40,568 nt of DNA. Source: Nemertoderma westbladi. Lineage: Eukaryota > Xenacoelomorpha > Nemertodermatida > Nemertodermatidae. The notes under the pieces were generated by a model, which saw only the letters and a program-made list of their open reading frames with translations, was not told the DNA's origin and searched no databases. Position numbers and translations under genes: made by a program. Shown here one piece after another: positions 9,130-21,222 of this stretch. Numbering within the stretch: position 1 is the stretch's first letter; each line of letters opens with the position of its first letter. The stretch spans positions 1 through 40,568 of the forward strand of contig JAUCBJ010003924.1 in NCBI GenBank assembly GCA_032718475.1, in the 5' to 3' direction.

Positions 9130-9839
9130 CTAGTTGGCATTCGGGATACCTGATTTTTCATTTATCAGAAAAACTTGTCAAAGATTACAGTAGTGACGAT
9201 ATGAAACTTGGTTTTGAAAATTTCAGATCAGTTTATAGGTCTATTTATTGCAAGGGAATGTTATATTAAATTTGGTAATGGATCATCATTTTACAGTAAC
9301 GGATTCAAAACAAAACTTGGGAAAAAGACTCCTGGGAAAATTCTAAGAGATACAAAATATCAAAATTGCCGTAGCTCCTATATAATAATTCAAGGCTATT
9401 CATTTGAATCAGTGCAATGAGATGAGTCATATTTCAGTTAATGATGCAACTAATGCTTCATATTTTTCATCAAAATTATTATTATACAGTATATCTTGTG
9501 TTTTATCAGTGTCCACGATATATTAGTTAGGTGCGGCTCCAATTCTTGGATTGTGTTAATTTATTTTCCCCCGGCACATTAGAATTATCCGGATTGGTTT
9601 TGAAACGTTGCTTTACTATGAGAATTTCACTATGACTCCTTTCATTATCTTTTCATAAGATCAAAATTTCTAAAATGATCGCATAATTAACATTTTTATA
9701 TTTAATTTCTCCTACGCGGATAGAATTCACTCAAGGGAATTATTTATGTGGGTTTAAGTTACTCTAAGCAGCCTATCATTATAGTAAATTTTAATTGTTT
9801 TGAATTTTAACAATTGTTAATTATTAATCTGACGCATAT
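9130..9839. other. Non-coding AT-rich stretch
   Basis: Short open frames are present, but none shows a recognisable protein motif. Nothing else stands out. Confidence 0.5.
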
Positions 9840-11240
9840 TATATTTATTGTTTCACTAACTAATTTCACCAATTTACAACCCAAATTAAATTTGCCACAG
9901 TTTGAGTTTGTGTTTTATGTATTTTATCTCAACAATAGACGAAACGAGGAAATATTCTAATAACGATTGTCTATCTATGTGTACGTTTTCCACTTAACCA
10001 TTCTTATTCGTTTCAGTCTGGAAATAAATTTCGGTTTGCCTATGTTTCATTAGACTAGTTGTCAATGTCCAGGTAAGAAACCATTAGGTTTCCATGACAA
10101 AACAAAATTATCGGGTTAGGACTTTGTATAAAGTACTTTCAAAAGAAAGTATAAGTTAGGACTTTAGTGCTCCCGGAGTTTATGCAAAGGTTCATATTTC
10201 TGTGTTCGATGTGAAATTGGTTATTTGCGAAACTGAGGGGTATTCGCAATCAATATTTTCGGTCTTACAATACAATCATTTAGCACTTAGTACAAATTGA
10301 ATATAAGTGTGATTGACTAACCAACGAAAATTAAATAACACGAGAGAAAGTAAAAAACATTATTGATAATAGGTAAAAAAAATTAAAATATAGCAGACAA
10401 TAAAAGTCAGAAAAACCGACGTAATGATTTATGTAAAGGAACTTTCATATTTTACCGATTTATAACTGATGTTACACGAATAACGATTGAATTGTATTAT
10501 TTTTTCCTGCAAATATTGTAAATTGATAAAAGTGAAACTATAACTATTTTACATGATTGTGTGAAAGGTTTCACATAAGCAGTATTTATGTACCGTTATG
10601 TACCGTATGTACTGTACTATTTATGCAGTGTTTATGTAGCGCACGTTTAGGTACGCCTATAATGCACTAATTATTGCAATTTACCTGCTATAAAAGAAAA
10701 GGAAACTTTGTGGAATAAAATTACGCATTTCTCTACATAAAAACAAATAGAGTTTTATTTTTAACCATAAAATTGTTTCACTAATATTTTCACAAATTTA
10801 GATCCTCAATTTGGGGTATCTCAACAATTAGACCCGATTAATTTTGAAAAAACGATTGTCAATATATTTAGGTATTTCCATTTCACGGCAATCACTCACT
10901 ACATAATAATATGTCGCCTGTGCAATAAATTGAAATACATTATATGGATGTCCAGGTAAGAAACCATTACGTTTCCATGACAATACACAGTTATCGGGTT
11001 AGGACTTTGTATAGAGTACTTTCAAAGACTATCTAAAAGTAATAAGTTAAGACTTTAGCGCCCCCGGAGTTTGTGCAAAACGCTTTTATTATTAGGTTAT
11101 ACGTGTACAATTGGCTATTCGCGAAACGGAGGGGTATTCGCAATTAACATTCAGCGAGTTAGCGTATTAGAGTATTTGCGGTCTTATAATCATTTAGCAC
11201 TTGGTAGTTGGTACAAATTGAATGTAAGTGTAAGAAGTGT
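9840..11240 (+). repeat. Old tandem duplication, period about 883 bp
   Basis: The block at about 9840-10320 recurs, diverged, at about 10765-11240. The clearest anchors are GTCCAGGTAAGAAACCATTA at 10067 and 10950, TATCGGGTTAGGACTTTGTA after each, CCCCGGAGTTT / CCCGGAGTTT, GGGGTATTCGCAAT, and GTACAAATTGAATRTAAGTG. Small indels separate the copies. No protein-coding frame survives in either. It could be a tandem repeat of an unknown element. Confidence 0.7.
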
Positions 11241-11514
11241 GTTTGTAAGTTAGCATTATGGCCATTCCATACTCTTGAGTGTTTAAGTGTGTTTGAAAAG
11301 TACCAGTTCCCATAATGCCGCTAAGGGGGGCCAAGTTTTTCATACACATGACACACTGGACTGCAAAAGTGGTAAAATGCTAACTTGTGGGAAATGGTCT
11401 AAAAAACGTTTTGACAAAGTTTCAGATTGCAAGGACCACGAGTTAGCACTTTGGAAAAGTTAGCACAATAGCGGAAAAAGAGCTTGCAAAGTTAGCCCTT
11501 TGGTATATTTGCCA
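11241..11514. other. Unique flank of the satellite, with monomer-like and inverted segments
   Basis: Contains AAGTTAGCATT (about 11246) and its complement AATGCTAACTT (about 11376), and scattered monomer-like pieces on both strands (AAGTGTGTTTG; ACACACTGGACTGCAAAA). It may be where the adjoining array originated. No gene is visible. Confidence 0.5.
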
Positions 11515-14500
11515 ACACAAAAACACACTCCTATAAAAACACACTGCAAAAACACACTCCTAAAAACACACTGTTACAAACACACTGCTAAACCACACTC
11601 CTAAAAACACACTGCAAAAAAACAGTGCTAAAAACACACTGCAAAAAACACACTGGTAAAGACACACTGAAAAAACATTACCAAAAACACAGTGCTAAAA
11701 ACACAGTTCTAAAAACACAGTGCTAAAACCACACTGCTAAAAACACACTGTTACAAACACACTGCTAAACCACACTCCTAAAAACACACTGCAAAAACAC
11801 ACTGTTACAAACACACTGCTAAAAACACACTGCAAAAACACACTCCTAAAAACACACTGCAAAAAAACAGTGCTAAAAACACACTGCAAAAAACACACTG
11901 GTAAAGACACACTGAAAAAACATTACCAAAAACACAGTGCTAAAAACACACTGCAAAAAACACACTGGTAAAGACACACTGAAAAAACATTACCAAAAAC
12001 ACAGTGCTAAAAACACAGTGCTAAAACCACACTGCTAAAAACACACTGTTACAAACACACTGCTAAACCACAGTGCTAAAAACACACTGCTAAAGACACA
12101 CTGTTACAAGCACACTGCTAAACCACACTGCAAAAACACACTCCTATAAAAACACACTGCAAAAACACACTCCTAAAAACACACTGTTACAAACACACTG
12201 CTAAACCACACTCCTAAAAACACACTGCAAAAAAACAGTGCTAAAAACACACTGCAAAAAACACACTGGTAAAGACACACTGAAAAAACATTACCAAAAA
12301 CACAGTGCTAAAAACACAGTTCTAAAAACACAGTGCTAAAACCACACTGCTAAAAACACACTGTTACAAACACACTGCTAAACCACACTCCTAAAAACAC
12401 ACTGCAAAAACACACTGTTACAAACACACTCCTAAAAACACACTGCAAAAACACACTGCTAAAAACACACTGCAAAAACACACTGGTAAAGACACACTGA
12501 AAAAACATTACCAAAAACACAGTGCTAAAAACACAGTTCTAAAAACACAGTGCTAAAACCACACTGCTAAAAACACACTGCTAAAAACACACTGCTAAAA
12601 ACACACTGTTACAAACACACTGCTAAACCACACTCCTAAAAACACACTGCAAAAACACACTCCTAAAAACACACTGCAAAAAAACAGTGCTAAAAACACA
12701 CTGCAAAAAACACACTGGTAAAGACACACTGAAAAAACATTACCAAAAACACAGTGCTAAAAACACACTGCAAAAAACACACTGGTAAAGACACACTGAA
12801 AAAACATTACCAAAAACACAGTGCTAAAAACACAGTGCTAAAACCACACTGCTAAAAACACACTGTTACAAACACACTGCTAAACCACAGTGCTAAAAAC
12901 ACACTGCTAAAGACACACTGTTACAAACACACTGCTAAACCACACTGCAAAAACACACTCCTATAAAAACACACTGCAAAAACACACTCCTAAAAACACA
13001 CTGTTACAAACACACTGCTAAACCACACTCCTAAAAACACACTGCAAAAAAAACAGTGCTAAAAACACACTGCAAAAAACACACTGGTAAAGACACACTG
13101 AAAAAACATTACCAAAAACACAGTGCTAAAAACACAGTTCTAAAAACACAGTGCTAAAACCACACTGCTAAAAACACACTGCTAAAAACACACTGCTAAA
13201 AACACACTGTTACAAACACACTGCTAAACCACACTCCTAAAAACACACTGCAAAAACACACTGTTACAAACACACTGCTAAACCACACTCCTAAAAACAC
13301 ACTGCAAAAACACACTAGTAAAAACACACTGCAAAAAAACAGTGCTAAAAATACACTGCAAAAAACACAATGGTAAAGACACACTGAAAAAACATTACCA
13401 AAAACACAGTGCTAAAAACACAGTGCTAAAAACACACTGCTAAAACCACACTGCTAAAAACACACTGTTACAAACACACTGCTAAACCACACTCCTAAAA
13501 ACACACTGCAAAAACACACTCCTAAAAACACACTGCAAAAAAACAGTGCTAAAAACACACTGCAAAAAACACACTGGTAAAGACACACTGAAAAAACATT
13601 ACCAAAAACACAGTGCTAAAAACACAGTGCTAAAAACACACTGCTAAAACCACACTGCTAAAAACACACTGTTACAAACACACTGCTAAACCACACTGCT
13701 AAACCACACTCCTAAAAACACACTGCAAAAAACAGTGCTAAAACCAAATTGCTAAAAACACACTGCAAAAACACACTCCTAAAAACACACTGCAAAAAAA
13801 CAGTGCTAAAAACACACTGCAAAAAAACAGTGCTAAAACCAAATTGCTAAAAACACACTGCAAAAACACACTCCTAAAAACACACTGCAAAAAAACAGTG
13901 CTAAAAACACACTGCAAAAAACACACTGGTAAAGACACACTGAAAAAAACATTACCAAAAACACAGTGCTAAAAACACAGTGCTAAAAACACACTGCTAA
14001 AAACACACTGTTACAAACACACTGCTAAACCACACTGCTAAACCACACTCCTAAAAACACACTGCAAAAAAACAGTGCTAAAACCAAATTGCTAAAAACA
14101 CACTGCAAAAACACACTCCTAAAAACACACTGCAAAAAAACAGTGCTAAAAACACACTGCAAAAAACACACTGGTAAAGACACACTGAAAAAACATTACC
14201 AAAAACACAGTGCTAAAAACACAGTGCTAAAAACACACTGCTAAAACCACACTGCTAAAAACACACTGTTACAAACACACTGCTAAACCACACTCCTAAA
14301 AACACACTGCAAAAACACACTCCTAAAAACACACTGCAAAAAAACAGTGCTAAAAACACACTGCAAAAAACACACTGGTAAAGACACACTGAAAAAACAT
14401 TACCAAAAACACAGTGCTAAAAACACAGTGCTAAAAACACACTGCTAAAACCACACTGCTAAAAACACACTGTTACAAACACACTGCTAAACCACACTCC

Positions 14501-17500
14501 TAAAAACACACTGCAAAAACACACTCCTAAAAACACACTGCAAAAAAACAGTGCTAAAAACACACTGCAAAAAACACACTGGTAAAGACACACTGAAAAA
14601 ACATTACCAAAAACACAGTGCTAAAAACACAGTGCTAAAAACACACTGCTAAAACCACACTGCTAAAAACACACTGTTACAAACACACTGCTAAACCACA
14701 CTCCTAAAAACACACTGCAAAAAAACAGTGCTAAAACCAAATTGCTAAAAACACACTGCAAAAACACACTCCTAAAAACACACAGCAAAAAAACAGTGCT
14801 AAAAACACACTGCAAAAAACACACTGGTAAAGACACACTGAAAAAAACATTACCAAAAACACAGTGCTAAAAACACACTGCAAAAAACACACTGGTAAAG
14901 ACACACTGAAAAAACATTACCTAAACACAGTGCTAAAAACACAGTGCTAAAAACACACTGCTAAAACCACACTGCTAAAAACACACTGTTACAAACACAC
15001 TGCTAAACCACACTGCTAAACCACACTCCTAAAAACACACTGCAAAAAAACAGTGCTAAAACCAAATTGCTAAAAACACACTGCAAAAACACACTCCTAA
15101 AAACACACTGCAAAAAAACAGTGCTAAAAACACACTGCAAAAAACACACTGGTAAAGACACACTGAAAAAAACATTACCAAAAACACAGTGCTAAAAACA
15201 CACTGCAAAAAACACACTGGTAAAGACACACTGAAAAAACATTACCAAAAACACAGTGCTAAAAACACAGTTCTAAAAACACAGTGCTAAAACCACACTG
15301 CTAAAAACACACTGCTAAAAACACACTGCTAAAAACACACTGTTACAAACACACTGCTAAAACCACACTGCTAAAAACACACTGCTAAAAACACACTGCT
15401 AAAAACACACTGTTACAAACACACTGTTACAAACACACTGCTAAACCACACTCCTAAAAACACACTGCAAAAACACACTGTTACAAACACACTGCTAAAC
15501 CACACTCCTAAAAACACACTGCAAAAACACACTCCTAAAAACACACTGCAAAAAAACAGTGCTAAAAACACACTGCAAAAAACACACTGGTAAAGACACA
15601 CTGAAAAAACATTACCAAAAACACAGTGCTAAAAACACAGTGCTAAAAACACACTGCTAAAACCACACTGCTAAAAACACACTGTTACAAACACACTGCT
15701 AAACCACACTCCTAAAAACACACTGCAAAAACACACTCCTAAAAACACACTGCAAAAAAACAGTGCTAAAAACACACTGCAAAAAACACACTGGTAAAGA
15801 CACACTGAAAAAACATTACCAAAAACACAGTGCTAAAAACACAGTGCTAAAAACACACTGCTAAAACCACACTGCTAAAAACACACTGTTACAAACACAC
15901 TGCTAAACCACACTGCTAAACCACACTCCTAAAAACACACTGCAAAAAAACAGTGCTAAAACCAAATTGCTAAAAACACACTGCAAAAACACACTCCTAA
16001 AAACACACTGCAAAAAAACAGTGCTAAAAACACACTGCAAAAAAAACAGTGCTAAAACCAAATTGCTAAAAACACACTGCAAAAACACACTCCTAAAAAC
16101 ACACTGCAAAAAAACAGTGCTAAAAACACACTGCAAAAAACACACTGGTAAAGACACACTGAAAAAACATTACCAAAAACACAGTGCTAAAAACACAGTG
16201 CTAAAAACACACTGCTAAAACCACACTGCTAAAAACACACTGTTACAAACACACTGCTAAACCACACTCCTAAAAACACACTGCAAAAACACACTCCTAA
16301 AAACACACTGCAAAAAAACAGTGCTAAAAACACACTGCAAAAAACACACTGGTAAAGACACACTGAAAAAACATTACCAAAAACACAGTGCTAAAAACAC
16401 AGTGCTAAAAACACACTGCTAAAACCACACTGCTAAAAACACACTGTTACAAACACACTGCTAAACCACACTGCTAAACCACACTCCTAAAAACACACTG
16501 CAAAAAAACAGTGCTAAAACCAAATTGCTAAAAACACACTGCAAAAACACACTCCTAAAAACACACTGCAAAAAAACAGTGCTAAAAACACACTGCAAAA
16601 AACACACTGGTAAAGACACACTGAAAAAAACATTACCAAAAACACAGTGCTAAAAACACACTGCAAAAAACACACTGGTAAAGACACACTGAAAAAACAT
16701 TACCAAAAACACAGTGCTAAAAACACAGTGCTAAAAACACACTGCTAAAACCACACTGCTAAAAACACACTGTTACAAACACACTGCTAAACCACACTGC
16801 TAAACCACACTCCTAAAAACACACTGCAAAAAAACAGTGCTAAAACCAAATTGCTAAAAACACACTGCAAAAACACACTCCTAAAAACACACTGCAAAAA
16901 AACAGTGCTAAAAACACACTGCAAAAAACACACTGGTAAAGACACACTGAAAAAAACATTACCAAAAACACAGTGCTAAAAACACAGTTCTAAAAACACA
17001 CTGCAAAAACACACTCCTAAAAACACACTGCAAAAAAACAGTGCTAAAAACACACTGCAAAAAACACACTGGTAAAGACACACTGAAAAAAACATTACCA
17101 AAAACACAGTGCTAAAAACACACTGCAAAAAACACACTGGTAAAGACACACTGAAAAAACATTACCAAAAACACAGTGCTAAAAACACAGTGCTAAAAAC
17201 ACACTGCTAAAACCACACTGCTAAAAACACACTGTTACAAACACACTGCTAAACCACACTGCTAAACCACACTCCTAAAAACACACTGCAAAAAAACAGT
17301 GCTAAAACCAAATTGCTAAAAACACACTGCAAAAACACACTCCTAAAAACACACTGCAAAAAAACAGTGCTAAAAACACACTGCAAAAAACACACTGGTA
17401 AAGACACACTGAAAAAACATTACCAAAAACACAGTGCTAAACTCAGACTGCAAAAAAACAGTGCTAAAAACACACTGCAAAAAACACACTGGTAAAGACA

Positions 17501-19730
17501 CACTGAAAAAAACATTACCAAAAACACAGTGCTAAAAACACACTGCAAAAAACACACTGGTAAAGACACACTGAAAAAACATTACCAAAAACACAGTGCT
17601 AAAAACACAGTGCTAAAAACACACTGCTAAAACCACACTGCTAAAAACACACTGTTACAAACACACTGCTAAACCACACTGCTAAACCACACTCCTAAAA
17701 ACACACTGCAAAAAAACAGTGCTAAAACCAAATTGCTAAAAACACACTGCAAAAACACACTCCTAAAAACACACTGCAAAAAAACAGTGCTAAAAACACA
17801 CTGCAAAAAACACACTGGTAAAGACACACTGAAAAAACATTACCAAAAACACAGTGCTAAAAACACAGTTCTAAAAACACACTGCAAAAACACACTCCTA
17901 AAAACACACTGCAAAAAAACAGTGCTAAAAACACACTGCAAAAAACACACTGGTAAAGACACACTGAAAAAAACATTACCAAAAACACAGTGCTAAAAAC
18001 ACACTGCAAAAAACACACTGGTAAAGACACACTGAAAAAACATTACCAAAAACACAGTGCTAAAAACACAGTGCTAAAAACACACTGCTAAAACCACACT
18101 GCTAAAAACACACTGTTACAAACACACTGCTAAACCACACTGCTAAACCACACTCCTAAAAACACACTGCAAAAAAACAGTGCTAAAACCAAATTGCTAA
18201 AAACACACTGCAAAAACACACTCCTAAAAACACACTGCAAAAAAACAGTGCTAAAAACACACTGCAAAAAACACACTGGTAAAGACACACTGAAAAAAAC
18301 ATTACCAAAAACACAGTGCTAAAAACACAGTTCTAAAAACACACTGCAAAAACACACTCCTAAAAACACACTGCAAAAAAACAGTGCTAAAAACACACTG
18401 CAAAAAACACACTGGTAAAGACACACTGAAAAAAACATTACCAAAAACACAGTGCTAAAAACACACTCCTAAAAACACACTGCAAAAAAACAGTGCTAAA
18501 AACACACTGCAAAAAACACACTGGTAAAGACACACTGAAAAAACATTACCAAAAACACAGTGCTAAAAACACAGTGCTAAAAACACACTGCTAAAACCAC
18601 ACTGCTAAAAACACACTGTTACAAACACACTGCTAAACCACACTGCTAAACCACACTCCTAAAAACACACTGCAAAAAAACAGTGCTAAAACCAAATTGC
18701 TAAAAACACACTGCAAAAACACACTCCTAAAAACACACTGCAAAAAAACAGTGCTAAAAACACACTGCAAAAAACACACTGGTAAAGACACACTGAAAAA
18801 AACATTACCAAAAACACAGTGCTAAAAACACACTGCAAAAAACACACTGGTAAAGACACACTGAAAAAACATTACCAAAAACACAGTGCTAAAAACACAG
18901 TGCTAAAAACACACTGCTAAAACCACACTGCTAAAAACACACTGTTACAAACACACTGCTAAACCACACTGCTAAACCACACTCCTAAAAACACACTGCA
19001 AAAAAACAGTGCTAAAACCAAATTGCTAAAAACACACTGCAAAAACACACTCCTAAAAACACACTGCAAAAAAACAGTGCTAAAAACACACTGCAAAAAA
19101 CACACTGGTAAAGACACACTGAAAAAAACATTACCAAAAACACAGTGCTAAAAACACAGTTCTAAAAACACACTGCAAAAACACACTCCTAAAAACACAC
19201 TGCAAAAAAACAGTGCTAAAAACACACTGCAAAAAACACACTGGTAAAGACACACTGAAAAAAACATTACCAAAAACACAGTGCTAAAAACACACTGCAA
19301 AAAACACACTGGTAAAGACACACTGAAAAAACATTACCAAAAACACAGTGCTAAAAACACAGTGCTAAAAACACACTGCTAAAACCACACTGCTAAAAAC
19401 ACACTGTTACAAACACACTGCTAAACCACACTGCTAAACCACACTCCTAAAAACACACTGCAAAAAAACAGTGCTAAAACCAAATTGCTAAAAACACACT
19501 GCAAAAACACACTCCTAAAAACACACTGCAAAAAAACAGTGCTAAAAACACACTGCAAAAAACACACTGGTAAAGACACACTGAAAAAACATTACCAAAA
19601 ACACAGTGCTAAAAACACAGTGCTAAAAACACACTGTTACAAACACACTGCTAAACCACAGTGCTAAAAACACACAGGTAAAGACACACTGCAAAAACAC
19701 AGTGCTAAAAAAACAGTGATAAAAACTCCT
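11515..19730 (+). repeat. 8.2-kb satellite/minisatellite of a 14-bp A/C-rich monomer
   Basis: The basic unit is CTAAAAACACACTG (14 bp). Variants recur in fixed order: GTAAAGACACACTG, TTACAAACACACTG, CTAAACCACACTC, CAAAAAAACAGTG, an AAAAAACATTACC unit, and AACCAAATTGC. By length the array holds roughly 585 monomers. Higher-order units are evident: the CCAAATTGC variant recurs at 17308, 17728, 18189, 18692, 19018 and 19480, spacings 420, 461, 503, 326 and 462, all near multiples of 14. The plus strand is almost free of G outside CTG/GTG. There are no unique spacers between monomers, so it is not CRISPR-like. Short Cys/Lys/Thr-repeat frames inside it are artefacts of the repeat. Confidence 0.97.
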
Positions 19731-20079
19731 TAAAAAACGGAACGTTAAAAATTTAGAATCGATTCTTCATATAGAGTAGAGTGCAACACTCGATTGTCCA
19801 ACATGTTTATCGGTTATTTTTCATCGCACAACAAATTAAAACAACATAATGGCTTCTGAACAAAACCATTTACATTATCTAAATTACAGTTGCATTAACA
19901 GCTCAACTCCAATAATTTATTTAATATCACCTGGCAGCAATACTCGAGCTGAATATTTATTTATTTGTACTTCCCTCCTGTTTCACTCTAACATAGTCGA
20001 GGCCGGTAGGTCCGCTGTTAGAGATAGAATATTTGCAACTTAAGACTGCCCGTTCAATAGAAGTGGATTAGGTGGGAGT
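19731..20079. other. Non-coding stretch between satellite and hammerhead unit
   Basis: AT-rich. It holds the first copy of a 29-bp direct repeat (19854-19882). I searched the minus strand for a further POC1 exon and found none. Confidence 0.5.
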
Positions 20080-20170
20080 GTCAGGGGCTAGTGGCTGAGC
20101 TGGTTAGCGCTACTGATGAGGCCTGATAGGCTGAAACGTACGTATAGCGCTGGTTCAACCCCTGGTGACG
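20080..20170 (+). mobile_element. tRNA-like (SINE or retrozyme-like) unit carrying a hammerhead ribozyme
   Basis: TGGCTGAGCTGGTTAGCG (20092-20109) matches the Pol III A box (TRGCNNAGYNGG). GGTTCAACCCC (20152-20162) is close to the B box (GGTTCGANNCC), with a tRNA-like spacing of 43 bp. Outer segments CAGGGG (20082-20087) and CCCCTG (20159-20164) are complementary. Between the boxes, in place of an anticodon arm, lies a hammerhead fold. Short non-coding retroelements with hammerheads (retrozymes) and Penelope-like elements with hammerheads are known in animals; a Pol III promoter wrapped around the ribozyme is my reading of this copy. Confidence 0.65.
20106..20151 (+). ncRNA. Candidate type I hammerhead ribozyme, minimal stem III
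   Basis: Stem I is AGCGCTA (20106-20112) with TAGCGCT (20145-20151), seven perfect pairs. The catalytic core CTGATGA is at 20113-20119 and GAAA at 20133-20136. Stem II is GGCC (20120-20123) with GGCT (20129-20132) around a TGATA loop; its first pair is G-U where the consensus has G-C. Stem III is two pairs, AC (20136-20137) with GT (20142-20143), around GTAC. The cleavage site would follow A20144 (triplet GTA). Such a tiny stem III is characteristic of retroelement hammerheads that cleave as dimers. The G-U pair may lower activity. Confidence 0.75.
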
Positions 20171-20276
20171 GACTTTCTCATTTTTTCCACTTCTGAACAA
20201 AACCATTTACATTACCTAATGGCTATACTAACTAAATAATTACAATCCAAGTGTTTGTTACCATGCCGGTAGTTAC

Positions 20277-21222
20277 CTGGCTATTCTAACCCAGTTGGAA
20301 TGCTGGTTGAAGGAGTATTGGAACTTCTGTCTGTGTACCGTCCACACCTTTATGGTTTTATCGTCGCTAGCGGTTACCAGATTCTGCCCGTCTGCGCTGA
20401 ACTCCACGCTACGCACCGTAGACGTGTGCGCCTTGAAAACAGTCGATTCGCCTTTCCTATATAAAACAACAAAATATGGAAATTCGATGTGCGAACTTAA
20501 ACCTACTACAGTTAAAGGTTAGTAAAGTAACAATATTACCAACTTTATAGTCCGTCTAGATTAGCCGGCCCCCCAGTGGGCTACTCTACACTACACTAAC
20601 TCACACACTAGGAATCCACAGCCGAACTGTTTTATCTCGACTGGCGGAGGCGACTAGTTGGCCGTTAGGGGAGAAGTTGACGGAGAGCACTGCGTCCTTG
20701 TGTCCAACAAACCGATAGGCTCTCATCTGCGGTTTAAAGTTCCAAACCATGAGAGAATTGTCGAGGGAACCCGATGCTGACAAACATAACAATAACTTTA
20801 GTTATAGTTATACACCAGAATACTAAGGGTAAACCAAACACGACAACTTATTAGCAATTGAAGCGAAAAACTTATTCGGGCTCGAACTCGCGACCTTCCG
20901 GTTGGGAGACCGACGCTCTAACCACATTGACAACTTGAACCAAACTTATTGATCATTATCATAGAATTACTTTACTGTAATCTCCGATCTCCCTACGCGA
21001 GACGCGAGGGTTGTATTTTGAATGCTCTCTGAGCCCCCTCCGCCCTACCCTTCTAATCCAAAAACACGATCCACACTGACAAAGGCTTTGCGCTATCAGT
21101 TACACAAACATAACGACCGGAACCGGTACTAACTTACCAAGTTGTTTAGAACTGACATGGAAATCAACACTGGTCACCGTGTCCTTGTGACCCTTAAAGT
21201 GGCGCTCTAAAGAAGGATCCGC
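20277..21222 (-). CDS. POC1: POC1 centriolar WD40 protein, three internal exons
   Basis: POC1 is a WD40 beta-propeller protein of centrioles and basal bodies. Three consecutive minus-strand exons are visible. The first, 21222-21138, begins [12 protein letters not shown] and ends KQL plus one base, with donor GTAAGT. The second, 20776-20605, joins to give KQLASGS, then [23 protein letters not shown] and [11 protein letters not shown], donor GTGAGT. The third, 20456-20277, reads [28 protein letters not shown] and HSNWVRIA, donor GTAACT. Acceptors end TTTTAG, TTGTCAG and ATATAG, and all phases (1, 2, 2) agree. Together they cover about two and a half WD repeats matching the N-terminus of POC1A/B. 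The initiating exon is not identified upstream, and the remaining propeller exons and the coiled-coil tail are not seen downstream, where the satellite begins 547 bp away. Either the next intron is very long or the gene is truncated. Confidence 0.92.
20877..20937 (-). repeat. tRNA-derived sequence (SINE head or tRNA pseudogene) in a POC1 intron
   Basis: Read on the minus strand, TGTGGTTAGAGCG gives an A-box-like segment and GAGTTCGAGCCC a B-box-like segment. Between them an arm CGGT/ACCG closes a six-base loop with CCC, not the seven bases of a real tRNA. It lies in the same sense as POC1, between its first two visible exons. A SINE head is more likely than a working tRNA gene. Confidence 0.6.

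Larger units (their letters stand above)
19854..20219 (+). repeat. Pair of 29-bp direct repeats flanking the hammerhead unit
   Basis: TTCTGAACAAAACCATTTAC and the nine bases after it occur at 19854-19882 and again at 20191-20219 with one mismatch. The 337-bp period encloses the hammerhead/tRNA-like unit. This could be an incomplete tandem copy, or the flanking duplication of a small retroelement. Confidence 0.65.

Noticed and set aside
13196-19667. Several 60-87 codon frames of Thr/His/Cys/Lys or Val/Phe/Cys repeats
   Set aside because: They are by-products of the 14-bp satellite, shift frame with each variant, and have no start context or conserved end.
11515-19730. CRISPR-like array
   Set aside because: Monomers adjoin directly with no unique spacers, the monomer is 14 bp, and the setting is an animal genome.
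11515-19730. Telomeric repeat tract
   Set aside because: The monomer has no TTAGGG-like pattern and the array is internal.
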